Shown here: positions 1 through 11,100 of the stretch, in pieces
How the letters are laid out: every line of letters starts with the position of its first letter
Numbering within the stretch: position 1 is the first letter of the stretch
Assembly (NCBI RefSeq): GCF_000330505.1
Contig: NW_004443648.1
Coordinates: 512,791-547,434, forward strand
Length of the DNA stretch: 34,644 nt
Origin: Entamoeba invadens IP1
Taxonomy: Eukaryota; Evosea; Mastigamoebida; Endamoebidae
Direction: 5' to 3'
Notes under the pieces: generated by a model
Seen by the model: the letters and a program-made list of their open reading frames with translations, nothing else
Told to the model about the DNA's origin: nothing
Databases searched by the model: none
Translations under genes and position numbers: made by a program

Positions 1-1
1 T

Positions 2-118
2 GCCCCAAATCCACATAATTTATATACTACTACAACGACAACAGCATTGATTAAGCTCTTTTTGAATATTTTGGAAGGAAAAACATCAAAGTTTAGCCAC
101 AGGTTATGTATTTTTTAA
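2..118 (+). CDS. possible C-terminal end of a gene entering from the left (partial)
   Basis: Frame 2 is open from the first base to a TAA at 116-118 and encodes about 38 residues, beginning APNPHNLYTTTTTTALIK and ending SHRLCIF. The base composition is less AT-rich than the DNA that follows, which drops to plain AT-rich sequence right after the stop. That step is what the 3' end of a gene looks like here. The peptide has a helical, Leu/Ile-rich stretch (ALIKLFLNILEG) and no recognisable domain. It could also be a chance open frame, since only 117 bases are visible. Confidence 0.35.
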   Translation, partial: APNPHNLYTTTTTTALIKLFLNILEGKTSKFSHRLCIF

Positions 119-1578
119 GGAAAGTTACGAAAACAATGACGAAAAACAAATTATAAATAGACTACGATTACTAAACATTTCAAGTTATTTTTAACTTTTT
201 TACAAACTATTAATATAATAAAAACAATTAAAACATTAATTGAATGAGTATAACACAGCTTTCACCGCTTCGATATGATGCACATGGACTGCCCAGTTTG
301 ATTCAATTAAAAGAGGAAAGTCATTCTAGTCTTGATTTGTTTTGAAGTTGTAACGTATAATACACGACACGTTTTTTGGTGTGTTTAATACGTTTTTAAA
401 TTATTAAACCACGTTTTTTATTGGTTATTGTCAAAACCATCCACAAAAACGATAACAAGTGAATATTTACTAACAAACCCCATAGTTAATAAATAAAATT
501 ATTACAAAACAAAATTATAATTTATGTTCAGAACAGTTGAAAAATAAAACGTGAACAATTGATCTCCAATAGAGATTCTATACTTTTTTCAAAAAAATGA
601 GAAATGAAATTTATTAATGTACGAAAGTCTATGATGAGAAGACGATAAACGGAAGAAAAGAAAAAAGAATAAAAACAATGAAAAAAATGGCTGAAGAAGA
701 GCTTAGAAAATAATGAGCCGACATTGAGCAGATGAAGACGAGAAGATAACGATTAGAAAAATTGTAAAAATATTATTGGTCCCTTTTATTTTTGTCAAGA
801 CATTTTTCTTGAAAAATTCTTTTTTTGGTTTTCAGGACATAGTCCTGTCGTTTCAGTGTTTTAAAGTAAAAAAGAAAAGAAACCGTTTTATTTATATAAA
901 TGAGGTTATTTTTATCCTGATTTATTTTATCATGTAACACTAATAAATATCTGTTTTTTACATAGAAAAGCCCATAAAAATTATAAATATGAAGTATTTT
1001 TTTCAAAGTTAATTGATTATCATTATTGATTAGTTAAATTATCCCGTTTTTTGGCTTTTATTTTAACATTTTTAATTTTCTGATTGTTTTTTTTAGGCAA
1101 AATGGAAAAAAGAAAAATATTATAAAGTTAAAGAAACCTTAAAAGTATTGTTAGTTTTTATTAATGTAATTTTTTACAGACCAAAAAATGGGGAACCTTG
1201 CTTAGAAAAATAAAAAATATTGGTAAGTTGCGTAATTTGTATCCCTGTGAATCCAAATTATATACAAACCATTTTCTTGGTTCTCGCTTTCACAAACATC
1301 AATGTTAATGAATGTGCCATTAGAACCGTTCTAATTAAGTTTACCATCATCATTAAATGTTTTATAATTCATTTTTTTCTTTATTATGGGTTTTTTCCAT
1401 TTGTTTTTATTATTAATATTAGTTACTAAACTATATTATATTACTTCATAATATAACCATTTAGTTATAGTATTTGTATTAAACCCAATATTATTATAAC
1501 ATTTAATAAAAAATAATTATTAATATAATAAATGATAAGAGATTATTCTAAAAAAATTTATAAATATTAAAACCATAT
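119..1578. other. AT-rich intergenic region with a few coding-like scraps
   Basis: Mostly A/T with no convincing gene. Three scraps stand out. One is the 33-codon frame at 244..345. The second is a purine-rich stretch at about 640-760 that would encode a short K/E-rich helical peptide (KKMAEEELRK) before stops. The third is a less AT-rich stretch at about 1160-1350. On the minus strand it reads NGTFINIDVCESENQENG and onward after an in-frame stop, and may be an eroded coding remnant. None has a supportable start, length or family. Confidence 0.3.
244..345 (+). CDS. small ORF, 33 codons, unknown
   Basis: An ATG at 244, directly after AT-rich DNA, opens a frame of 33 codons to TGA at 343-345. 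The start is MSITQLSPLRYDAHGLPSLI and the end is LDLF. Codon composition is clearly less AT-rich than both flanks, as in the real genes of this window. There is no recognisable domain and no GTTTGT donor to lead to a further exon. It could be a small gene, a first exon with an atypical donor, or a remnant. Confidence 0.25.
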   Translation: MSITQLSPLRYDAHGLPSLIQLKEESHSSLDLF

Positions 1579-4500
1579 TTAATTATTTCTTTGTAACTTT
1601 TGTAAAAGAATCACCACAACATCTGCGGTTGGTCAGTCTTCGGGTTTCTGTGTCCACATTTCTGAAATAACATTATAAGCTTCTGGACTAATTCCTTCTC
1701 TGATTGAAAGCCGTTTACCAGAAGCTACAAAATTGGAGATGCTCCATGGAATTTTAAACTCATCGGCAGTATACGCCTCTCACCATATCAAAGTCTCAAA
1801 CAACGTCACAGCCAACGAGTAGACATCAGCTGGCTTCTTATAATGTTGTTTATTCAAGATTTCTTGTGCCATGTATTTTGGTGTTCCGATACCCTTTGTG
1901 AAAGTCATGTTAGTTGTGAGTAAATTGATGTTTCTACTACTTCCAAAATCAGTCAACTTTCCATTGACATTCATTCCATTTTCCAAGGAAATGACGAGTA
2001 TGTTGTCTGGTTTAATGTCTCTTTGTAAAATGCCATTCTCATGTAAATACAAAATTCCTTTGGAAGCATCTATTATGATTTTAATTTTAATTTTCGAACC
2101 AATTTCATCCCTCTTTTTGTGTTTTATCAAGTCTTGTAAACTTCCATACAAAGCAAATTCGGTGACCATGCATATGTGGTTTGGAATAAAACAAGCGCCA
2201 TAGAAGTGGATGATATACTCACTTCTAAACTTGTCCAACATATTCACTTCATTTTCGAAATCATTCAGAAGTTGACTCATCTTTTGTATGTGTTTCATCT
2301 TTTTTATTGTAACTTCTTTTCCTCTGAATGTGCCTTTGTATACCATTCCAAAAGACCCTTCGCAAATTAGCTTTATTTCGTCGAGTTCTTTGTAATTCAA
2401 TTTTGTTGATTGGACTGTTGTTGTTTCAATTGTCATTTTCTCTGTTGTCTGTTCACCACTCATATAATCCAAAGAAGTGACAACTTCGATTCGTCTATTT
2501 TACATGAGCACAGGGACTTGATGAATATCTCAAACTCACACGCTTCTCCTTTCTTTAATATCACTATTGAAGGCACTGTTCGTATTTCATAACAATCACA
2601 CCCTTCTATAACACTAAATTGCACTTTTAAATGGTGTTTGGTGAGGTTTCCAATACATATCAAGTCGCGCGATTCTTCATCGACTGGAATAAGAGCGTCT
2701 GAATCTATGTCAAATTTTAATACATTTTTATTGGAACACAACACTTTGTTGAGTGGATTCATTGTTATTTTCGATTTCTTAATATCAAAAAACACGTACA
2801 TTTTGCATCTTCTTTTTCACTTGGCGTTTGTTGAGTAAAATGAAGATTACCAAAAGTATTAAAACAGTAATTGGGATGCCAATCACAACACCAAGATTGA
2901 CCAACTTTGTGCAACTGTCACCGGAGTCTGTGGGTTCTCGTCGACCCTCACACTTCACACACCTCGAATTTAGAGCTGACACACAGAATTTAACTTTTGT
3001 GAAATGAAGGCATTGCGTGTCAACCAACATATTTTCCAATTCGTTACATATTGTACACACACTTTCACTCTCACATGATGTGCAATTTGGAGAACATTCA
3101 TAACACTTGTGATTTGATAAGAAACGAATAGACACACACCTCTCACATCCAGACGATGATGACAGTTCACAGTTAGCGAGTGTTGTATTTGATTCACACA
3201 ATTTGCATTCACCTGGGATGTTGAAATAGCCGTCTTTGCGTGCAAGACACTCGTAACTGTTCACACATGGTGCACACGACTCTTCACATGATGTACAGCT
3301 GATACCCTCTCGATAATACCCACTGTTACAGATCGCACATACGCTTCCACCAGGCAGTGCAATGTGACAACTCTCTTGTAATGCACCAAGTGATTTACAG
3401 TTTCCTAATTTGTCAAGATAAAACCCGGATTTACAAGAAGTGCAATAAGTTGTGTTGTAACAAGTTGAACAGTCGTTTTCACATTGAATACACTCGTTGT
3501 TGATGTTGTAATACCCATCAGCGCAGTGTTGGCATTTTTTGTTGTTTCTTATTTGACAAAAAGTTTCCGTTGCTGTTTTTGTGTCTGTTTTGAATTTGTT
3601 GTCTTCATCAAATGTGTCAGCACAAATTCCATTTTTCAATTTGAATGCATCAAGACACTCTACACATTTGGTGTTCTTTAAACTGTATCTCTTGCAAATT
3701 GTGACTGTTGTAGATTCTATTGGAACACAGTAATCATACTTGTCTTCTACATTCTTTGCGTCTGTCTGGTAATACTCCTCACAATAAACAACACATCCAC
3801 CTGAACTAAATGTTTTGCATGTTGATATCTCACTCTTTGATACACACCAAGTGTCAGTGTATTTCACAAAGCTATCCAAACACTTTAGACAGGTACTTAT
3901 GTCACAGAGACCACAGTTGGTGGTTTGACATATATCACCTTCCCTGTGATATGTAATTTAAATCAGATGTGCATTTGGTGCAAAAGCCATATTTTTTTGT
4001 TTGGCAATTATCATCTGTAACACATTGGTTTGTAGTCGTGTCAAATATAGAATTGGTTTGACACTGTAATGGTATTATTTTTATTTTTGATCATTGGCAA
4101 ACCGATATAGAAACACCACAGCCGACACATTCGTTTGAGATGTTGAGATACGCACTATCTCCGCACTTGTAAACAATATCATTTCTGACTTCCAAATTTT
4201 GTTGTGCACGTTGACAATCATTTTCATTCAAAGTGAAGTTGTCGTTGCAATTAATACAAACAGAATTTCTCTTTTCAACTTTCTGGTGTTTGCAATTTGT
4301 CAAATTGTCTTTACAATCGGAGTTGACTGAAATCTGATCATAACAGTCACACGAAGACATTGTGGTGTTGGACGGACTTTGACATCGAGTTGTTTGTTGG
4401 CAAACCCCATTCGCCAAAAAGTAGTTGTTGTTACAAAGAAGACAAGTTGACTCGTCGACTTGAATTTGACAGTTCACATCATTACTTTGGCAGCTCTTTG

Positions 4501-4920
4501 AATTTGGATTGTAATACTTCCCACTTAGACACAACTGACCCTTCCCACTATTCAATACATGGTTGGCCATACAAGAGGTGCGATTGGAAACACCCACAGA
4601 AAGTGTTGAACACGCATCACAGTTCTCAGTTGCAAAATAACAACTTTCACATGTTGTCTCGGTCTTCTTGTAAGTCCCAACTTCACAATTTAAACAAAGC
4701 CCATTTGAAGCTACATACTGTGGGTCTTTGCACGCCAGGCACTTCTTTGTTGATTGGCTGCAACTCGTATAATTTGTGTTGATTGTGCTACATTGAACAC
4801 GTTGGCCGTTTTCGTCTGGGTAATATACCGTGTTACACATCACACACTTTCTTTCGAATGCAGATGAACATTTTGCGCAGTGTGCATCATATAATACCTT
4901 TTTTGTTTTATATGAATTTT
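1579..4920 (-). pseudogene. decayed Entamoeba-type transmembrane receptor kinase (TMK family)
   Basis: Read from the right, the fragments give a cysteine-rich extracellular region with many CxxC repeats (about 4915-2890), one membrane span near 2840-2880 (VVIGIPITVLILLVIFILL), a juxtamembrane domain (about 2800-2490) and a kinase domain (about 2410-1580). This is the layout of the large Entamoeba transmembrane kinase family. The frame is broken repeatedly: an in-frame TGA at 4091-4093, a frameshift near 3945, a frameshift in a T6 run near 2790, a frameshift near 2490, and in-frame TGAs at 1780-1782 and 1633-1635 before the final TAA at 1579-1581. The catalytic HRD is QRD and the APE motif is AQE, so the kinase is also degraded at motif level. 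The 5' end is missing: the frame closes with TAA near 4921 before any ATG or signal peptide. Expression as a receptor is very unlikely. Confidence 0.88.
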
Positions 4921-4969
4921 ATTAATAAAAAGTGAACAAATTCTATTTATTTTTTTCACTTTCCAATTA

Positions 4970-4998
4970 ATCTCCTAATCGGAAAGTGATTAGGAGAT
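4970..4998. repeat. perfect 11-bp hairpin
   Basis: ATCTCCTAATC, a 7-base loop GGAAAGT, then GATTAGGAGAT. The alternative pairing CACTTTCC (4958-4965) with GGAAAGTG (4981-4988) overlaps it. It lies just beyond the truncated 5' end of the kinase pseudogene. The arms start and end with the same ATCTCC/GGAGAT as the hairpin at 32549-32580. Confidence 0.7.
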
Positions 4999-5070
4999 AG
5001 ATGAGCCAAAAGTGCCAAATATTATGATTATTTGTAAACATTCTAATTTTAAATTGACTGAAAAAATAAT

Positions 5071-5288
5071 ATTAGAGTCATTCTCTAAAAGATGTTTTTT
5101 CCTTAAAGTTGTCCCTCGGTTTTTAGATATTAATAACTGGAATATATCGGGTATTTTTTCGAAACGCCAGAAAATCATTGTTTTAGTTTTTTTACCGTTT
5201 TTATGATTTATTACCTATTTCCCATTTTTTAAAGAATTTTTTGTGTATTTTTTTGCAAAAGGGACAACGTTTAGAGAATGACTCTAAT
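5071..5288. mobile_element. small non-autonomous inverted-repeat element (MITE-like), 218 bp
   Basis: The left end ATTAGAGTCATTCTCTAAA (5071-5089) is repeated exactly, inverted, at the right end (5270-5288). A second shared block, GTTGTCCCT, lies inside both ends, further in on the left. There is no transposase frame inside. The target duplication is not clear, because both flanks are A/T only, so the superfamily cannot be named. Confidence 0.6.
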
Positions 5289-5343
5289 TAAATATTTAAT
5301 TGAATACAATTTAATATAAATATTAATAAAAAACAAATTAATG

Positions 5344-7113
5344 TCACCAAAATGGGTTATAACCCATGTTGTAATTTCCAAAGGGAGATCTTTCTTGTCT
5401 TCTATATTTCTTAGGAAGAGTGACGGTGAGGATATCTTCGTCATAATTCATTGTAATTCCCTGTACATCGACATATTCTGGGATTTCATATATCTGGCTA
5501 AACATACCAAACCTTCCTTTACAATATTTCGAGACCATTTCAACCATTTCATCGTCTTCAATTTCTCCATATCTTTGTTTAACTGACCTTACCATTAATG
5601 ACATCTCTTGCTCATTTGGTTCTTTGACTCCACTGATCTTTAAATACCCGCTTTTGGTGATTTCGACGTTAATATCATCTTCATTCAACCCACTGATATT
5701 CCCAACAACAACAATGTTGTTCCCACGTTCCTGTACTCCAAATTTGACAGGCAGTTTCATTGCTTTCCAGTCGATACTATTTCTAATGATCTCTCCATAA
5801 TTCTTCTTCTCTTTCATCGTCTCATGCTCTTCATCTTCTTGTTCGTTATATGTTCTCTTTGGCTTCACATACCGCTGGTTCTGTTTTTGACGCTCCTCAA
5901 GTTCTTTGCGTTTCTTCTCCTTCCTTTCCTCAATGACACGTTGTCTCTCGGCTTCCTCACGTTTCCGCGCTTCTTCTTCTTTTTGTCTCGCAAGAAGTTC
6001 TTGGTTCCGCTCATCTTCACTCTTCTCCTCTTCCATCTTTCTCGCTTCTTCTTCTTTCATTGCTTTCTCTTTTGCAAGGCGTTCCTGTTCAATGGCTTCT
6101 TTAACTTTTCTCTCGTCGTCAAGCTTCTTGTCGACTTTCAGTTTTGTGACACGAAGGCGCTTGATCTTCTTCTCCACTTCGTCCAGCTTGTCTTGGATGT
6201 TAATAATGAGGTCTTTCCTCTTCGATTTGTTCTCGTCGTTAAGTCCAAGATATGAGTCCAAATCGAGTAATACCTTCATTGAGAGCTCATTAATTTCAAT
6301 GCCCCCTCGAATCATATTTTCTACTTCTTTTGATGGCGATTTGGCTTTCATAAAGTATTCCACGTCCTCCCCATGTTCGTCAAATTGGGTTTCAAAGACT
6401 TTAAGCTTCCTATCGATCTTGTCCAAATCAACGCCAAGAGTTTTAAGTCTTTCAGTGAATTTCACATTCACATCAACTTCTGGTACCTTTGAATTGTCTT
6501 CCGAGTTTGCAATGGGAATGTTCTCTGCTTCGGACTGTGAAGGGGAAGAGCCAGACTTCTCCTCTTCCATTTTAATAGTCTCGTTGATGCATCCAAATGT
6601 TGCTGCGTACAGAGACCGTGCTATTTCTCCGATCTTTGAAAGGGTCTGGAGACTCAAGTGTTTGTTCTCTGAGCAACTCAGTATCTCTGTGACGTCTTTA
6701 AGAAAGTCCATCGTGTCCATTGGAGTCTTTGCGATCTCTTTCTTGAGTAAGACTAAATTGACTTTCGACGGGTCGTCAAAAGTCGCGAGGATCAAATTTG
6801 TTATATCTTCCTCTGTTTGCGTCGATAAAGCTTTCTCTATGTAATTTTCTTCGGGTATTGCGATCTTCTCGTTTTTGTGTGCGAGAGAAATGTAATGTGC
6901 TATTTTACCAAGTAAAACAATTTTATTATCATCCAACTCTCCATGATAATTTTTCAAAAGCTCAATGGCTATTGCTGCACGTGTTGTTGTCATTCTGTGA
7001 TTCGGAGATGATGTCTCTTTTAGTTGTGAGATTGACGTGTTCTGACACGTGGAAAGGGCGTGTGGACAGTTCTTGAGTTTTGGACTTTCTCTATTTTTAT
7101 GTTTTTTTTTCAT
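5344..7113 (-). CDS. BAG-domain / alpha-crystallin (Hsp20) fusion co-chaperone, 589 aa
   Basis: Three parts are visible. Residues about 220-322 fit a BAG domain, the fold that binds the Hsp70 ATPase domain and promotes nucleotide release; the third-helix-like segment KRKDLIINIQDKLDEVEKK is the clearest match. Residues about 315-420 are a highly charged E/K/R coiled coil. Residues about 445-572 are an alpha-crystallin-type domain, ending with the typical ILTVTLPK strand and a short tail. Residues 41-180 are helical and unassigned. Inferred role: a cytosolic co-chaperone coupling small-heat-shock-protein client holding to Hsp70. Two starts are possible: the ATG at 7113, followed by a Lys-rich leader, or the ATG at 6993 (MTTTRAAIAI), from which the folded part begins. 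The gene has no introns and an even codon character throughout, so the fusion is not an obvious assembly artefact. Confidence 0.88.
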   Translation of the reverse strand: MKKKHKNRESPKLKNCPHALSTCQNTSISQLKETSSPNHRMTTTRAAIAIELLKNYHGELDDNKIVLLGKIAHYISLAHKNEKIAIPEENYIEKALSTQTEEDITNLILATFDDPSKVNLVLLKKEIAKTPMDTMDFLKDVTEILSCSENKHLSLQTLSKIGEIARSLYAATFGCINETIKMEEEKSGSSPSQSEAENIPIANSEDNSKVPEVDVNVKFTERLKTLGVDLDKIDRKLKVFETQFDEHGEDVEYFMKAKSPSKEVENMIRGGIEINELSMKVLLDLDSYLGLNDENKSKRKDLIINIQDKLDEVEKKIKRLRVTKLKVDKKLDDERKVKEAIEQERLAKEKAMKEEEARKMEEEKSEDERNQELLARQKEEEARKREEAERQRVIEERKEKKRKELEERQKQNQRYVKPKRTYNEQEDEEHETMKEKKNYGEIIRNSIDWKAMKLPVKFGVQERGNNIVVVGNISGLNEDDINVEITKSGYLKISGVKEPNEQEMSLMVRSVKQRYGEIEDDEMVEMVSKYCKGRFGMFSQIYEIPEYVDVQGITMNYDEDILTVTLPKKYRRQERSPFGNYNMGYNPFW

Positions 7114-7381
7114 TTATGGTGTTATAACATGTCTTTAATTAATTAATATTAATGTTAAATATAATAATTTATTTATTATTATGAAGAATTAAGACGTGTC
7201 AACGCGTCAATCATATTTATAGTTTTTTTAACATCATTTTGTTTAAATAAAAAATATTGAAGTTTTTTAATTATTAAATTTTAATAAATTAAAACCAATT
7301 TTGGTATTACAAATGTTTTGTTTTGAAAAAAAAAGGGTTTTTTGTTAAAAGAAAACTTGTTTTTTTCTTTTTATAACTTCA

Positions 7382-7931
7382 ATGGAAGAACAAAACGATA
7401 AAGAAAGACAACTCACAATGGATGAGATTGTGACTGCAATGTATAACGACGCGTGTTATCTTGATGATAGACAACTCGGAAGTTTGTTTATAAACCATCT
7501 TAATGATAAATAATAATATTAAATCAATTAATAATTTACTAAATTAAAACAATTAAAACAATACTATTTCAAATTAAAAAGAAGAAGAAAAGGGAGAATT
7601 GATGAGTGTATGTGATCAAATTGAACACGCCATTTCTTCACAGGCAAAAATCCCACAAGAAAAAAGTCATGGAGACAAACTGTCACAAGCAGAAGCCGAG
7701 TTACGACGTTTAAAAACTCAATTTGAAAACACACAAACAAATTACACAAAAACGAAACTTGCATATGATCGTCTCCAATCAGAAATTAATATCTACAAAG
7801 TAACAGACACACAAAAATCATCCGAAGTTTCAAACATACGCAAATTAAAAATTGAGAATAATTTACTCAAAGAAGAGCAACGAAGTTTATATGAAGAACA
7901 AGTGAGGTATTTATATTCGCACACAAAATAA
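7382..7931 (+). CDS. small coiled-coil protein, two exons, about 149 aa
   Basis: Exon 1 is 7382-7481 (ATG, MEEQNDKERQLTMDEIVTAM). A GTTTGT donor begins at 7482. Exon 2 runs to TAA at 7929-7931. Acceptor AG at 7581 restores the frame through GGA-A/AA; AGs at 7584 and 7587 would also keep it. Without splicing, exon 1 stops after 43 codons and the second frame begins only at ATG 7602. The product is acidic at the N terminus, then a long heptad-like helix (about residues 60-145, for example AEAELRRLKTQFENTQTNY). I do not recognise the family. It is convergent with the large kinase gene, and a heptamer repeat lies between them. Confidence 0.6.
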
Positions 7932-8004
7932 AGAGTATATTCATTTAGTAAAGGATTGAACAACTCGACTTATTAATTCAATAATTTATTCCATTCAATT
8001 AACT

Positions 8005-8103
8005 AACAATTAATAATTAATAACTAATAATTAATAATTAATAACTAATAACTAATAACTAATAACTAATAACTAATAACTAATAACTAATAACTAATAA
8101 CTA
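8005..8103. repeat. heptamer tandem repeat (ATAACTA)n
   Basis: Nine perfect copies of ATAACTA occupy 8041-8103. They are preceded from about 8005 by variant units made of AATTAAT and ATAACTA. The array sits 18 bases past the stop of the large kinase gene, between two convergent 3' ends, so it probably lies in or next to that gene's 3' untranslated region. Confidence 0.85.
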
Positions 8104-8121
8104 ATAATAATTTTGATATTA

Positions 8122-11100
8122 CTACACTTTAGTGTTTTCTAAGAAGAACACAACATCCTTCATCTCGGGGCGATTTTGTGGCACTGGATCCCAACACACT
8201 GTAATTATTGCATTAAAGAATAACATATTTTCCCCAAGAGTTGGGCGATACCCTTCAATTACTTTGTTTCTTACATCAGTGAAGAAGGTGAACTCTTTGA
8301 AAGGGATATCATTATTCTTTAATTCCCACAAGAGAAGACCAAAAGAATACACATCACTTTTCTGTGTAAACTTTTGGCCTAATAAGACTTCAGGAGCTAA
8401 CCATGTTGGACAATGAATATCACACTCTTCTTCGCCATCGACAGATACTGTTTGTCCGAAGTCTGAAATAGCACAGCGGACGTATTTGCCATTATTCAGT
8501 TCGACTAAGATATTTGGACTTTTTAAGTCGCGATGGATCAACCCTGAATTGTGGAGCGCTAATACCCCACGCGCACTGTCTTTTGCTATTTCCACGCGCT
8601 CTTTTGTAGTGAGTGGATACTTTTTGTAGACGTCATATAAACTCCCACTTTCGAAATATTCCATTGTGACAAACAATGGATCGATCGAGTAATTATACAT
8701 CGCCGCAACGTTAATATTCTGTTGCAATTTCATCACCATTATCTCGCGAATATATTCTTCAACCCCACTGATATACTCATTCAACTCACACCCATCCCAC
8801 GTCACCAATCGCTTCATTACAACTTTTCGATATGTCGGCGCTCCCTCTTTTTTCACGGAAATCACGGACTTCGACCCTTCGCACAACTTTTTCACGTCGG
8901 TGTAGTTATTCATTCCATTCACTTTGAATTGAGTCGGCATTTCGGCGATTATAGACATTAAATCACTTTGAACAATGTTAAGAAGATGTTTCCCTTTCTC
9001 GCATTTAATCCGATACTTCATCGAGTGCACACAACTCACGATCTTCTCTTTCGACACTTTGACAACCTCCCCTTGACTCAAACACTCACTACACATCACA
9101 TACTCTTTGGTCACTTTCCCTCGTTTTTTGAAATCAGTCGTGATGTCAAATAACATCTCCCAAATGCGTACTAACACACTCTCGTTCACTATAAGTCCTC
9201 TGACACGAATCTCAAGGGTATGCGGGGAAAAGGAAAGCATCACATAGATTTTACCGGCATCTTCAACACTTACTATACACCCACTCTCCCACCAATAATA
9301 CCCCTTGTGGTGTACCATCATCTCTATCATGATCCGTCGCATCTCATCCGGAGAAAACTCAACTTCTAAACACTCACCAATTTCTATCTCGTTCCTTAAA
9401 TGCCGAACTGACCACTTGGTGCCATCTACTCGCTTGTTTTGAATGGTATTCCCATACATGAAAAGAGTCTTGTTCTCGACTATTTCGTCGATACTGTAAT
9501 TGCTTACTATACTTCCACTCGTCTTACTCGATGACGTAGTTCGTGTGATCGACACGCTATTTCTGTTGATGATTCCGAAAAATTGCGATGAAGCTTCTTT
9601 ATATGTTTTATTGAAGTCGACACTCTTCACATTGAATTTCGCCGACTCACTCTTGATGACTTCGATGATGTCGAGTTTCTCCATTAATTCTATAACAAAG
9701 GAAATGTCACTTTTGTGGACTCCAATGACACTGAGCACCCCCACTAAGAGAAACGGACTCTTCTCACTTTGTTTCTTGATTTCCTTCGTTGCGCGAGTAA
9801 ATAATTCGTCATCAACTAAACTGATTTCCTTGCCTTCTGTCGTCTGAAGGTACCCAATTCGACTTAACGTCTTGATTGCCTTCTGTTTGTCTTTAATTTT
9901 GATGGTATCCATGATGGTATATAACTCGTCATTTGTTATACAAAACCCTCGCATCTTCGTTAAGGACAACTCGAAGAACAAAGTTCTCGCGTCTTCATCT
10001 AGACACTCCCCCTTCTTCACAAAGAGTTCGTAGACCTTCTTTTGAATCGAAGTGTTCTCTAATTTCTTCTTTTTGCGAACTATAATGTGGCGCTCGGTTG
10101 AACCATCTTTCTCTATCTGCGCACTCTTCGCCGTCGAATCAACAACAAATGAAAATGCGCACCCAAGTTGTCCTTGTAAGATTAAGAGGATCTTGAAGTC
10201 ATAGAAATTGATTATTTCAGAGTCTTGGCAATAAACTAGATACGACCTTTTGTACTTCCATATCTCCTTGGTCATATCAGTGATTTCAAGCTTCATAAAC
10301 GATACATTGCGCTTGTCAGCGCCGTTTCCTATCTCAACACAAAATCGGTCTTTCCCAGACGAAGTGACTTCATTTGCCTCAGTGTATTTGTTCTGGACAA
10401 ATGTGAAGATCTCGTCTTTGGATGGGTTCCCACAGACTATGACTCTATCATAGTAATAAAGCTTCTTCTGCTTCTTCAATTCTTCTTTGACTAAATTTCG
10501 CTTGGTATTTGAATAATTTTCTGATATGATTGTGAGGTCCGTCATCGTCTGAAACATCGCGTTAACCCCGATATTTGCGTTTCCAGTCAAGTCGAGGCAT
10601 CTCAGCTGTTTCATTGCAAACAGAGAAAAGTTGATTCTATTAATATAGTTATTTGATAGGTCCAATTTAGTTATTCCAAGTTGTGTGATATTTTCAGGGA
10701 TTGTGTGTATTCGCTGGTTTTTTAAATACAATTCGCAGAGGGATGGAGGGGGGTTCTCGACTATTTCCGATATGTTGAATGTTGAACCCGAGAAGTCCAA
10801 AACTCTGAGATTTGGAAGTGTAGACAAGACTGTCGGGTAGAATGTCGTTTCGCGTGCATAAAACGTCTCCAATTGATTGTTGACATCAAGTTCCATTTTC
10901 TTGTTGAAATCGTTTCCCGAGAGGTCGAGGACTTTGAGAGGATTGTGATTGAAGTCCGGGAGAAACTTTAAATTGTTGTTTGCCAAATTGAGTGCGGACA
11001 AATTAGTCAATTGTGATATTTGGTCGGTGACAAAGACGATGTCGTTGTTTTGCAATTTGATATTGACCAAATTCGAAAAGAAAATAAGTGCTCTCGGGAA

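Larger units (their letters stand above)
4921..5343. other. intergenic region with hairpin and inverted-repeat element
   Basis: There is no gene here. It lies between the broken 5' end of the kinase pseudogene and the 3' end of the BAG/alpha-crystallin gene. It holds a perfect hairpin at 4970-4998 and the inverted-repeat element at 5071-5288, both listed separately. The rest is AT-rich. Confidence 0.6.

Noticed and set aside
640..760. Purine-rich stretch as a coiled-coil gene remnant
   Set aside because: Only about ten codons are open around KKMAEEELRK; A/G-rich composition alone can give such a peptide.
1220..1429. Plus-strand frame of about 69 codons, hydrophobic
   Set aside because: It has no ATG start in a sensible context and turns into A/T-run Phe/Ile codons. 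The minus strand of 1160-1350 looks more coding-like, but also has a stop and no start.
1633..4093. TGA recoded as an amino acid (as in some protists) to rescue the kinase gene
   Set aside because: Other genes here end normally at TGA (for example the SR factor and PTEN), and the kinase also has frameshifts and motif losses that recoding would not repair.
5824..6844. Long plus-strand frames opposite the BAG/alpha-crystallin gene
   Set aside because: They are Ser/Phe/Leu-rich complements of the Glu/Lys-rich coiled-coil codons on the minus strand, with no domain and no promoter.
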